A stretch of DNA of 40,063 bases. It comes from Bryobacterales bacterium. Its GTDB lineage: Bacteria; Acidobacteriota; Terriglobia; Bryobacterales; Bryobacteraceae. The DNA lies in assembly GCA_020847315.1 (NCBI GenBank), contig JADLCF010000035.1, forward strand, positions 1-40,063, read 5' to 3'. The notes under the pieces are model-generated. The model searched no databases. It saw only the letters and a program-made list of their open reading frames with translations, and had not been told where the DNA came from. Both the position numbers and the translations under genes were made by a program. Position 1 is the stretch's first letter; every line of letters begins with the position of its first letter. Of the stretch, positions 8,805-16,538 are shown piece after piece.

Positions 8805-9878
8805 CTAGAAAATCGAAAGCTTCACGCGAAGGTACTTCTTCGGATTCGCACGGACGTCTTTCATGAAGTCCTTGAGTTCGGTGCTGAAGCCGTTGAGTGA
8901 TTCGTAGAGCTGCGGATTCACCATCAACTGCCCGATCGTTCCCTTGCCGTCGTTGATATTGTCGATCGTGGTATTCACCTTGTTCAGCGTGAGGCCCAGG
9001 TCTTTCGCGATCTGGTCGTCCTTGAGCAATTTACCCATGGTCCCCTTGCCCTGGTTGAGATCCGTGAGCAGCAACTTCAGCTCCGCGATGCTCGCGCGGG
9101 TTTCGGCGTAGAGGGCATCGTCGGTGAGCAGTTTTCCGGCCGTGCCTTTGCCGGCGCGCAGATCGAGGACAACGCCATCGAGGTTGCCCACGACCTTGTT
9201 GATCCGGTCATACATTTCCGTATCGTAGAGCAGCTTGCCCACGGTTCCCTTACCATCGCCGACGGCTTGCGCGATCTGGCGGACTTCCACCACAGTGCGC
9301 GTGAGTTCGTCGTAGAACTTCGGGTCCACGATGAACTTGCCGATGCTGCCTTCGCCCTTCTCGACTTGAGCAATGATGGCATCCATCCGGTTCAGGATTC
9401 CCTTGAGCGAGGTCAGCAGATCGTAGCTCGAAGCCACTACCTCGTCAAAGCCCTCGACCTGCCTTGCTTTCACCTCCCCGCCCGCTTTGACCGTTTCCGG
9501 GGAGTCTCCCATGGTGATGTTGATGAACTTCGTGCCCAGCAGGTTTTCGGCGGAAATGAATGCCGTGGAATCGACGGGGATGTTCTTGAGCATGTCCTCG
9601 TAGACTTCGAGTTCAATCTTGATCGCGCGGCCCGGCGTCTTGTCGCCGGAGAGAGAGACGCTCTTAACGCTCCCAATCACGATGCCGTTCAGCCGGACGG
9701 GAGAACGCTGGGCCATGGCGCCGGAATCGCCCATGAACGTGTAGAGGGGAACGGTATTGCGAAAGAGGGACCCCCCGCTCGTGAGCAGAAAGATCAATGT
9801 GCCGAGAATCACCAGCGCGACGATCGCCATGATGCCGACGCGCAACTGCGCCCACCGTGTCTTACTCTTGTTTGCCAT
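8805..9878 (-). CDS. MlaD-like MCE-domain lipid-transport protein
   Basis: A single N-terminal membrane helix (about residues 14-33, IMAIVALVILGTLIFLL) is followed by one MCE domain with the typical VRLNGIVIGSVKSV stretch. So the protein is anchored in the inner membrane with the domain in the periplasm. The remaining half (about residues 165-340) is an array of five units of roughly 40 residues, each carrying a G-x-GKGTxGKLL-like turn and an acidic helix, ending near VRANPKKYLRV. Such a tail could form a helical extension to the MCE ring. The start overlaps the end of the ATPase gene by 17 bases. It is the substrate-binding part of the Mla-type phospholipid transporter encoded by the two genes before it. 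At 357 residues it is much longer than E. coli MlaD because of the repeat tail. Confidence 0.92.
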   Translation of the reverse strand: MANKSKTRWAQLRVGIMAIVALVILGTLIFLLTSGGSLFRNTVPLYTFMGDSGAMAQRSPVRLNGIVIGSVKSVSLSGDKTPGRAIKIELEVYEDMLKNIPVDSTAFISAENLLGTKFINITMGDSPETVKAGGEVKARQVEGFDEVVASSYDLLTSLKGILNRMDAIIAQVEKGEGSIGKFIVDPKFYDELTRTVVEVRQIAQAVGDGKGTVGKLLYDTEMYDRINKVVGNLDGVVLDLRAGKGTAGKLLTDDALYAETRASIAELKLLLTDLNQGKGTMGKLLKDDQIAKDLGLTLNKVNTTIDNINDGKGTIGQLMVNPQLYESLNGFSTELKDFMKDVRANPKKYLRVKLSIF

Positions 9879-10698
9879 AGGTTTTCATCCGGGGCTTCAT
9901 AAAATTCCGCACGTACGGATCGTCTGTTTCCTCGAGATCCGATTGCGTGCCTTCAAAGGCGAAGCGGCCATTGCGCAGCACCCAGAAGCGCGTGCCGGAG
10001 TCGCCCCCATCGCGGTTGACCGGCTCGATGCGATGGGTCTTGCCGTTGTAGGTATAGTTCGCCAGAAAATGACCGTCCTGGTAACGATGCGTGGCGATCA
10101 TTGTGGTTGTGTTGTGCACGCAGCGCTCTTTCGCGATCAGCGCCACAATCGTGTACGAAGTGATGGGGTCGAGGCCCGCCGTGGGGGAATCGTAAAGCGT
10201 CAGCGTGGGGTTGGTTACCATCGCGCGGGCGATGCCCACCCGCCGTCGCATGCCCCCGGAAAGTTCGGAAGGAACCTTGTCGAGCGTCCCCCCCAATTCC
10301 ACGAACTCCAACGCTTCCTTGGTCCGTTCGTAGATCTCTTCGGCGGAAGGCCGGTTCACGCGGTTGTTCTCGAGAGGATAGGCGACGTTCTCTTCGATGG
10401 TGAGCGAATCGAACAGGCCCCCCTCTTGAAAGAGCACGCCCAGCTTGCGCCGCACGGCGAACCACTGGGTTTCGCTGAGCTTCGACGTATCCTCGCCAAA
10501 GACCTTCACGGCGCCCTGGTCCGGCTTGAGGAGCCCGAGAGCCGTTTTCATGAGGACACTCTTGCCGCTGCCTGCGGCGCCCAGGATGATCCGGGAATCG
10601 CCCTCCCGCACCAGGAACGAGAGGTTGTCGAGCGCCGGCGTTCCCGCGAACGACACGGTGACATTCTCAAACTCCAGGATGGGACGGCGCTCCGCCAT
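9862..10698 (-). CDS. MlaF-like ABC transporter ATP-binding protein (Walker B Glu replaced by Ser)
   Basis: The 278-residue ATPase has Walker A GAAGSGKS, a Q-loop in GVLFQEGGLFDSL, signature LSGGMRRRVGIARA, D-loop AGLDP and the H-loop histidine in MIATHRY. The GGLFDSLTIEENVAYPL stretch is typical of the MlaF/Ttg2A branch. The oddity is YDSPTAGLDP: Ser171 stands where the catalytic Walker B glutamate normally follows Asp170 (usual form DEP). The codon is an unambiguous TCC. Hydrolysis may be slowed or use another base, or this may be a lineage-wide variant. The gene starts three bases after the permease stop and overlaps the MCE gene, so the three should be co-translated. It would power lipid movement across the inner membrane. 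Confidence 0.93.
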   Translation of the reverse strand: MAERRPILEFENVTVSFAGTPALDNLSFLVREGDSRIILGAAGSGKSVLMKTALGLLKPDQGAVKVFGEDTSKLSETQWFAVRRKLGVLFQEGGLFDSLTIEENVAYPLENNRVNRPSAEEIYERTKEALEFVELGGTLDKVPSELSGGMRRRVGIARAMVTNPTLTLYDSPTAGLDPITSYTIVALIAKERCVHNTTTMIATHRYQDGHFLANYTYNGKTHRIEPVNRDGGDSGTRFWVLRNGRFAFEGTQSDLEETDDPYVRNFMKPRMKTYGKQE

Positions 10699-10701
10699 GG
10701 C

Positions 10702-11463
<762 letters not shown>

Positions 11464-11470
11464 GCGTCAG

Positions 11471-11476
11471 TTCTCC
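11471..11476 (-). promoter_or_regulatory. Ribosome binding site deciding the TTG start of the permease
   Basis: The minus-strand sequence GGAGAA lies eight to nine bases before TTG at 11463. No ATG or GTG in a comparable position competes, which supports the TTG start. Confidence 0.6.
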
Positions 11477-11539
11477 GCAAAAAAAGGTACTCTTACCATA
11501 GTAGCGAACGTCTTCCAGCCAATCAGGGAAGAGACTGCA

Positions 11540-12532
11540 ATGAAGGGGCTTACCGATATTACAGGCATTCGCGTGGGGCACGCCACTAACCTGGATGCTT
11601 TGACGGGCTGCACGGTGGTGTTGTTTCGAGATCCAGCGGTGGCGGGCTACGACGTGCGCGGTTCCGCTTCCGGCACGGCGGAGTTCTTCGTGATGGATCC
11701 GGGCCACATCGCGGGGCGCATTCACGCCATCTGCCTGGCGGGCGGCAGCGCCTTTGGTCTCGACGCGGGCACGGGGGTGCGCAATACTCTCGAGCGGAAA
11801 GGGATCGGCTTCAAGACCTCGCATGCGCGGGTGCCTATCGTGCCCGCCGCGATTCTCTACGATCTCGGTATCGGCAAGAGCAACGTGCGCCCCGATGCGG
11901 AAATGGGTGCTCTGGCGTGCGAGGCGGCGACCGACTACGCCGTGCTGGAGGGCGCGGTGGGAGCCGGGACGGGCGCCACCGTGGGCAAGGCCCTGGGCGC
12001 GGAGTGCGCCATGAAATCCGGCATTGGCTCTGCAACGGTGGAACTCGGCGGAGAGCATCAGGGGGTTCTGGTGAGTGCGCTGGCTGCGGTGAATGCGTAT
12101 GGCGACGTCAAGGATCCCGAGACCGGGGCGATTATCGCCGGCGCGCGAAAAAGCCCGGGCAGCGCCGCGTTCGCGAACACCGCAAAGCTTCTCATCGAGG
12201 GGCGACGGGACGCGCGTCCGGGGCTGCTCGAACCGGCTGTCCCCAAAGGGGAGAACACGACGCTGGTCGTGGTGGCCACCAATGCGGGGCTCAATGCAGT
12301 AGAAGCACGCAAGCTGGCGCAACTATCGCAAATCGGAATGACGAATGCCATTTCGCCCGCCCACACGATGGTGGACGGAGACCTGGTGATTGCCGTGAGC
12401 GCGGGCTCGCGGAAAGCCAGCATGATGGCATTGGGCGCAGCCGCGGCGGAGGCCGTCGCGCAGGCGATTGTTCGCGCCGTAAGAGCGGCGCCCAGCCTGG
12501 GTGGATATCCCGGACTCGCCGGTGCGCGCTGA
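11540..12532 (+). CDS. P1 family (DmpA/S58) peptidase, autoprocessing Ntn-type hydrolase
   Basis: The 330-residue product begins GLTDITGIRVGHAT, the hallmark start of the DmpA/BapA aminopeptidase family, and contains the conserved LAGGSAFGLDA and GAVGAGTGATVGK segments. Members cut themselves to free an N-terminal nucleophile. Here the likely site is Asn239-Thr240 in GENTTLVVVATNAGL. Because the nucleophile is threonine rather than serine, a beta-aminopeptidase or D-aminopeptidase substrate cannot be chosen. No signal peptide is visible, so it should be cytoplasmic. It is divergent from the Mla operon across a 76-bp gap that must hold both promoters. The next gene is 108 bp downstream in the same direction. 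Family assignment is firm. Confidence 0.92.
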   Translation: MKGLTDITGIRVGHATNLDALTGCTVVLFRDPAVAGYDVRGSASGTAEFFVMDPGHIAGRIHAICLAGGSAFGLDAGTGVRNTLERKGIGFKTSHARVPIVPAAILYDLGIGKSNVRPDAEMGALACEAATDYAVLEGAVGAGTGATVGKALGAECAMKSGIGSATVELGGEHQGVLVSALAAVNAYGDVKDPETGAIIAGARKSPGSAAFANTAKLLIEGRRDARPGLLEPAVPKGENTTLVVVATNAGLNAVEARKLAQLSQIGMTNAISPAHTMVDGDLVIAVSAGSRKASMMALGAAAAEAVAQAIVRAVRAAPSLGGYPGLAGAR

Positions 12533-12545
12533 CAGACATCACGCG

Positions 12546-12560
12546 CCGCCACAAGGGCGG
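12546..12560 (+). other. Short hairpin in the 108-bp spacer after the P1 peptidase gene
   Basis: CCGCC and GGCGG form a five-pair stem around ACAAG, with a competing GGGCG/CGCCC pairing just downstream. There is no T run, so it is at best a weak or factor-dependent terminator. The rest of the spacer shows only GAAGG four bases before the next ATG as a ribosome site. Confidence 0.3.
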
Positions 12561-12640
12561 GGCCAGACGCCCGCTTCTCCAGCGCGAGAATTCCGGAAGG
12601 CGCATCCCCACCCGGTGCTGAACGGATAAGCTGAAGGTAT

Positions 12641-13921
12641 ATGAGTCTCTATTACGCCGCCGGTTCCCCGGATCTGGATCTTACCGAGGAAGATCTTCGA
12701 GCCGGGCTCTTCGAGGCCCTGGACAAGCTGGGGACACGCAGGAAAGTCCTGGCGCTTCCGCCCGACATCACGCGCTTCCACTCCCGCGCCGGCGAGCTCA
12801 CGCGCTTCGCCTGGCAATACTACGGGGACGCGCTCACCGATGTGATGCCCGCGCTGGGGACTCACTTCGCGATGAGCGAGGCGGAGATGGAGACGATGTT
12901 CGGCGACATGCCGAAGTCGCTGATTCGTGTTCACGACTGGCGAGAAGGCGTGGTGACGCTCGGAGAAGTGCCGGCGACGTTCATCGATGAGCAATCGGAG
13001 GGGAAGCTCCACTTCGAGTGGCCCGCGCAGGTGAACCGGCTGATTGCCGAAGGCGGACACGACCTGATCCTTTCCCCCGGCCAGGTGGTGCCGCACGAAG
13101 TGATCGGGATGGCGAACTACAACAAGAACCTCCTTGTCGGCACGGGGGGCAAGGAGGGTATCAACAAGAGCCACTACCTCGGCGCGGTCTACGGCATGGA
13201 GCGCATCATGGGCCGGGCCGACACGCCGGTGCGGCGCGTGCTTAATTACGCGGCAAGCCACTTTGCCTCCCACCTGCCCGTCGTCTATGCCCAAACGGTG
13301 GTCTCCATGAACGACGAAGGCCGTCTGGTAACGCACGGGCTCTATATCGGCGACGACGACGAATGCTTCCTCCGGGCGTCCGAACTCAGCCTTAAGGTCA
13401 ACTTCCGGATGATGGGCCGGGAGATCCGGAAAGCGGTGGTGCTTCTCGACCCCAAGGAGTTCCGGAGCACGTGGCTCGGCAACAAAGCGGTCTACCGCAC
13501 CCGGATGGCCATGGCCGACAGCGGCGAGCTGCTCGTTCTCGCGCCCGGCGTGAAAGAGTTTGGCGAGGACAGGACGATTGACGGCTTGATCCGCAAGTAT
13601 GGCTACGTCGGAACGCCGGAGGTGCTGCGCCTCACCGCGGAGAATGAAGATCTCAGCGCGAATTTATCCGCTGCCGCGCACTTGATTCACGGCTCCTCGG
13701 AAGGCCGCTTCCGCATCACCTACGCGCCCGGACATCTCACCAAAGAGGAAGTGGAGGGCGTGAATTTTGCCTATGCGGACCTGGGCGAGATGTTGAAGAA
13801 GTACGACATCACCAAGCTCCAGGAGGGCTTCCAAACCGTGGATGGCGAGGAGATCTTCTACATCTCCAACCCCGCTCTCGGCCTGTGGGCCTACGAAGGC
13901 CGCTTCCAGGCGAGTTCGTAG
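12641..13921 (+). CDS. LarA-type nickel-pincer racemase/epimerase family protein (DUF2088)
   Basis: The 426-residue product belongs to the lactate racemase LarA family, whose members use a nickel-pincer nucleotide to epimerise 2-hydroxy acids. Key residues appear with correct spacing. DITR (D42, R45) matches the Asp-x-x-Arg pair and H75 sits in GTHF. H152, K162 and H178 are 10 and 16 residues apart, exactly as His174, Lys184 and His200 in Lactiplantibacillus LarA, where the lysine carries the cofactor and His200 binds nickel. The active site is therefore predicted intact. The substrate is unknown; sugar acids such as mannonate are plausible for family members. No larB, larC or larE lies in the window, so cofactor synthesis must be encoded elsewhere. 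GAAGG is a short-spaced ribosome site. Confidence 0.88.
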   Translation: MSLYYAAGSPDLDLTEEDLRAGLFEALDKLGTRRKVLALPPDITRFHSRAGELTRFAWQYYGDALTDVMPALGTHFAMSEAEMETMFGDMPKSLIRVHDWREGVVTLGEVPATFIDEQSEGKLHFEWPAQVNRLIAEGGHDLILSPGQVVPHEVIGMANYNKNLLVGTGGKEGINKSHYLGAVYGMERIMGRADTPVRRVLNYAASHFASHLPVVYAQTVVSMNDEGRLVTHGLYIGDDDECFLRASELSLKVNFRMMGREIRKAVVLLDPKEFRSTWLGNKAVYRTRMAMADSGELLVLAPGVKEFGEDRTIDGLIRKYGYVGTPEVLRLTAENEDLSANLSAAAHLIHGSSEGRFRITYAPGHLTKEEVEGVNFAYADLGEMLKKYDITKLQEGFQTVDGEEIFYISNPALGLWAYEGRFQASS

Positions 13922-13933
13922 GCCCGACGCCCG

Positions 13934-15028
13934 CTACAGCGGCACGGTCTTCCCCGTTCTTGCCGATTCGCGGGCTGCTACCAGAATTTCCGTGACGATC
14001 AGGTTGTTTTCGAGCGAGGACAACCCACCCGGTTTGAGGGCGCCACGCGCGATGGCGGCGAGATAGGAAACGGAATCCCGTTCCTGTGCCGGGAGTTCGG
14101 GAAGCTCCTGCGCGGTCTCCGCTTTCTCCTCTTTCATGCGGGTGCGCAGCGTGTTTCCGCCATAGGCGTTGGCATAGCCGGTGACACCGTAGACCTCGAA
14201 GTCCTTGCGGCTGAACGGCCAGTTCCAGGAGGCCTGGACGATGCCTTGCGCGTTCGGATAATCGAGCAGAATCGTGGCTTCGTCATCCACCCTGGGGTAG
14301 ATCGCGGGCTTGATCCTCAGGGTGCGGGCGGTGACGGCGGCGGGCCTTTGGTTATCCATCATCCAGGTCATCAGATTGGCGCCATAGCAGCCGAAATCGA
14401 AGAGCGCGCCGGCGCCGTTTTTCACCGGATCGGTGAGCCATTCGAAGAACTCCGACCCAGTGCCGATCTCCTTCGGCCCCTCGTGCCCGTCCATCGCCAC
14501 CATCTTGCGGATCTCTCCGGCTGCCTTGCGGTGGTGGATGAGTTCGTAGAGAAGGCCGTGGCTGCGATACCACGTGGTCTCGTAATTGACGATCACGGAG
14601 ATGCCGCCGGCGGCCGCCGCCTTTCGGATGCGTTCCGCGTGCTCCCGGCTGACGGCGAGGGGCTTTTCCATCATCACCGGCAAGCGAGCTGCGGCGGCGG
14701 CCTCGACCACAGCGGGATGGTCAAAGGTGCTGCCGAAGGCGGCGATCGCTTCCGGGCGGGTCTTCGCGAGCATGTCCCCGAGGGAGCGGAAACGGCGGTC
14801 ATCGGGAATCCGGAACCGGGTTCCGTAGCTTGCCAGCACGTCCGGCTTCGCTTCCGATACGCCCACGAGTTCGACGTCCGCGCGGGCGCGCACCTGGTGG
14901 AGAAACCCACCGGCATGTCCGTGTACCAACCCGGCCACGGCGAGCCGCAACGGCGCGGCGCCGGCGCTCTGGCCGAAGGCGGCGGCCCCCGTCACGCCCG
15001 CGAGAACGGAGCGGCGAGTAAAACGCAT
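13934..15028 (-). CDS. Gfo/Idh/MocA family oxidoreductase with Tat-like signal
   Basis: This 364-residue protein opens with RFTRRSVLAGVTGAAAFG, a twin-arginine type leader (R5-R6), so it is predicted to be exported folded with its cofactor. The Rossmann domain follows, but its glycine turn is G33-L-V-H-G-H-A-G40 rather than the common GxGxxG. The MEKPLAVS strand, which carries the family's EKP motif, is intact. The C-terminal half is the Gfo/Idh/MocA alpha-beta domain with the HxxGxG-like region replaced by GALFDFGCYGANLM. Substrate is unknown; family members oxidise or hydrolyse sugars. An excellent AGGAGGA site seven bases before ATG supports the start. It converges on the LarA-type gene with only 12 bp between the stops. 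Confidence 0.87.
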   Translation of the reverse strand: MRFTRRSVLAGVTGAAAFGQSAGAAPLRLAVAGLVHGHAGGFLHQVRARADVELVGVSEAKPDVLASYGTRFRIPDDRRFRSLGDMLAKTRPEAIAAFGSTFDHPAVVEAAAAARLPVMMEKPLAVSREHAERIRKAAAAGGISVIVNYETTWYRSHGLLYELIHHRKAAGEIRKMVAMDGHEGPKEIGTGSEFFEWLTDPVKNGAGALFDFGCYGANLMTWMMDNQRPAAVTARTLRIKPAIYPRVDDEATILLDYPNAQGIVQASWNWPFSRKDFEVYGVTGYANAYGGNTLRTRMKEEKAETAQELPELPAQERDSVSYLAAIARGALKPGGLSSLENNLIVTEILVAARESARTGKTVPL

Positions 15029-15035
15029 GGCAAGA

Positions 15036-15042
15036 TCCTCCT
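15036..15042 (-). promoter_or_regulatory. Strong Shine-Dalgarno site of the Tat-tagged oxidoreductase
   Basis: AGGAGGA on the minus strand, seven bases before the ATG at 15028. It is the best ribosome site seen in the window and fixes this start. Confidence 0.75.
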
Positions 15043-15101
15043 GGGATGCGAATCGATGCGAAGCCAGAATATCAGGTCGATGGAGGCGGCCTTCGGTGGG
15101 C

Positions 15102-15713
15102 TCAGATGGGCAACCCTGGGCGCCACGGCGAATTCAGAAAGATAAAGACCGCCACATTCAGCACCACCGTGGCCCAAAAGGCGCGGCGGAAGGAAGGCTT
15201 CTTCGACTTGTGCCGGATGGCCTGCTGGGCGACGATCGCGCCCGGCCATCCGCCGATCAGGCCCAGGAAAAGGAGCATCGCCTCCGATACGCGCCAGCCC
15301 CCGCGGATGGAAGAATACTTATCCAGGGCATAGACGGCGATCGTCACCACGCTCGTAATCACATAGATCACGGCAAAGAGATCGGAAACCCCTCTGCTTA
15401 CCGCGAGAGCGGCATAGAGAAAAATAAACAGCAACAGGGCGAGCCAGCCATAGGCATCGCGGCGGGCAACGCGCTCCGGAACGGCCGCCGCAACGGCCGC
15501 CGCGGGAAGAATCTGATCGACGTTGCGCGCCCGCAGCTTGCCGTTCTGCCCAGGCTCCACCTCATAGGAAACCAGTTGATTCGAATCCGGCCGGACGTCG
15601 CGCGTGCGGAAGGCGCTAATGTGCACGAAAACATCTTCGCCGCCGTTGCGCGGGTGGATGAATCCAAACCCGCGCTCTTCGTTCCAAGACCGCAACGTAC
15701 CTTCGAGCCGCAT
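15102..15713 (-). CDS. Cold-shock domain fused to DUF1294 membrane protein
   Basis: The first 70 residues are a cold-shock/S1-like nucleic-acid-binding domain, with RGFGFI as RNP1-like and DVFVHIS as RNP2-like motifs. After an alanine-rich linker come hydrophobic segments and the DUF1294 signature (YALDKYSS...GWRVSEAMLLFLGLIGGWPGA), ending in KSKKPSFRRAFW and a last helix. The fusion of a soluble RNA-binding domain to a small membrane domain is known in several phyla, but its function is not. The binding domain should face the cytoplasm. The gene is followed, 73 bp later on the same strand, by the Tat-tagged oxidoreductase. Upstream lies the long repeat-bearing spacer. Confidence 0.9.
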   Translation of the reverse strand: MRLEGTLRSWNEERGFGFIHPRNGGEDVFVHISAFRTRDVRPDSNQLVSYEVEPGQNGKLRARNVDQILPAAAVAAAVPERVARRDAYGWLALLLFIFLYAALAVSRGVSDLFAVIYVITSVVTIAVYALDKYSSIRGGWRVSEAMLLFLGLIGGWPGAIVAQQAIRHKSKKPSFRRAFWATVVLNVAVFIFLNSPWRPGLPI

Positions 15714-15890
15714 GCTATTCCGAGTGTGATGCTACCCAACGGGCGAACCATCGGAGTGGGATCTTCCGATACGACGCCGTGACGAAAATGTAACGTCTTC
15801 TCCAAGATATCTCACGAAGGGGAAAAGCGGGGACGAATGGAGCCAATTCCCGCCGTGACTGCCGCTCGGCCGGGGCGGGTAGGGCAAGTC

Positions 15891-15972
15891 GTCCAAGTTG
15901 TCCAAGGTTGTCCAAAGTGTCCAGTTTGTCCAAAGTGTCCAGTTTGTCCAATGTGTCCAGGTTGTCCATGGA
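15891..15972. repeat. Minisatellite of nine GTCCANNNT units
   Basis: Nine head-to-tail copies start at 15891, 15900, 15910, 15919, 15928, 15937, 15946, 15955 and 15964. All are nine bases long except the second, which has ten. The constant part is GTCCA and the last four bases vary (AGTT, AAGT, GTTT, ATGT, GGTT). Two units, GTCCAAAGT and GTCCAGTTT, are repeated as an 18-base pair. Read on the minus strand the unit is TGGAC-based. Confidence 0.92.
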
Positions 15973-16142
15973 TTTTTCGTTTTCGCGGAGGAGTGGACAC
16001 ACTCATTGCATTGCGATTTCCATGAAGAAATTCCGTGGGATGGGGATTGAGGAAGCGGTGCGAAGCTGGAAATGAATCTCGCAAGAGGGAGGGAAGAGAA
16101 GCCGGATGGTGGGGCACAGAGGCGAGCGAGGCGGAGCCCTGG

Positions 16143-16188
16143 ATCCGGACCGGCAGAGCCCCGCCAAGTGCTCGTGCGCGGTCCGGAT
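16143..16188. repeat. 10-bp inverted repeat in spacer
   Basis: ATCCGGACCG at 16143-16152 pairs perfectly with CGGTCCGGAT at 16179-16188 around a 26-base loop. No T run follows either side. It may be a structured RNA element, a protein-binding site or a remnant of a mobile element. Confidence 0.5.
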
Positions 16189-16249
16189 GAGGGCGAGCAG
16201 ATCACCACACGCACATGCCGTAGCACGGGGCAGCGCAGCTCAAGAGCAT

Positions 16250-16270
16250 GCCCGGCCACCCCCGCCGGGC
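16250..16270. repeat. GC-rich hairpin in spacer
   Basis: GCCCGGC at 16250-16256 pairs with GCCGGGC at 16264-16270 around a seven-base loop. It is followed by CTCG...CGAG, a second short pairing at about 16275-16296. No T run, so not a typical intrinsic terminator. Confidence 0.45.
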
Positions 16271-16527
16271 TCACTCGATACGACTATAGAGGCGAGATCA
16301 GGCGGACTCCGAAATCGTGTCTTGTAAGCGATTGACAAGAAAGGGAATATAAATTTGAAACTGCGGAACTGCGCAGAGGAAGAAGCCATTTTTCCGGCTT
16401 CAGCCGCCCGCCGGCACGTCCGGCTTGGAAGGGCATGCCGCGCAAACCGTCCATCCCGCGCCCTCGCGTCCCGCTCATGCACCCATCGGGCGCTTTCCAC
16501 TATTCTGTATAGGAACATTCATCCTGT

Positions 16528-16532
16528 AGGAA
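16528..16532 (+). promoter_or_regulatory. Ribosome binding site of the M14 peptidase
   Basis: AGGAA six bases before the ATG at 16539. A similar GTATAGGAAC lies 19 bases further upstream, giving an imperfect direct repeat before the gene. Confidence 0.5.
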
Positions 16533-16538
16533 TCTCTC

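Larger units (their letters stand above)
15714..16538. other. Long non-coding spacer (825 bp) with minisatellite and inverted repeats
   Basis: This gap lies between divergent genes (the cold-shock fusion on the left, the M14 peptidase on the right). It holds a 9-nt tandem repeat at 15891-15972, a 10-bp inverted repeat at 16143-16188, a GC hairpin at 16250-16270 and an AT-richer stretch at 16320-16365. Short open frames run through it on both strands, but none has a recognisable domain or a good ribosome site. The frame through the minisatellite is broken by one 10-nt unit. I find no tRNA. A promoter for the M14 gene must lie near its right end. Confidence 0.7.

Noticed and set aside
15891-15972. 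CRISPR array
   Set aside because: Repeat units are only nine bases with no unique spacers, and no cas genes are present.
15715-16002. Minus-strand 95-residue protein with LDTLDKLD repeats
   Set aside because: The repeat is a by-product of the 9-nt minisatellite. The 10-nt unit shifts the frame, there is no ribosome site, and the rest has no protein-like pattern.
16276-16292. T7-like promoter (GATACGACTATAG)
   Set aside because: The CACT part of the T7 consensus is missing and no phage genes are nearby.
16332-16354. Classical sigma-70 promoter from TTGACA (16332) and TATAAA (16348)
   Set aside because: The spacer is only 10 bp, far from 16-18, and no other -10 fits at the right distance.
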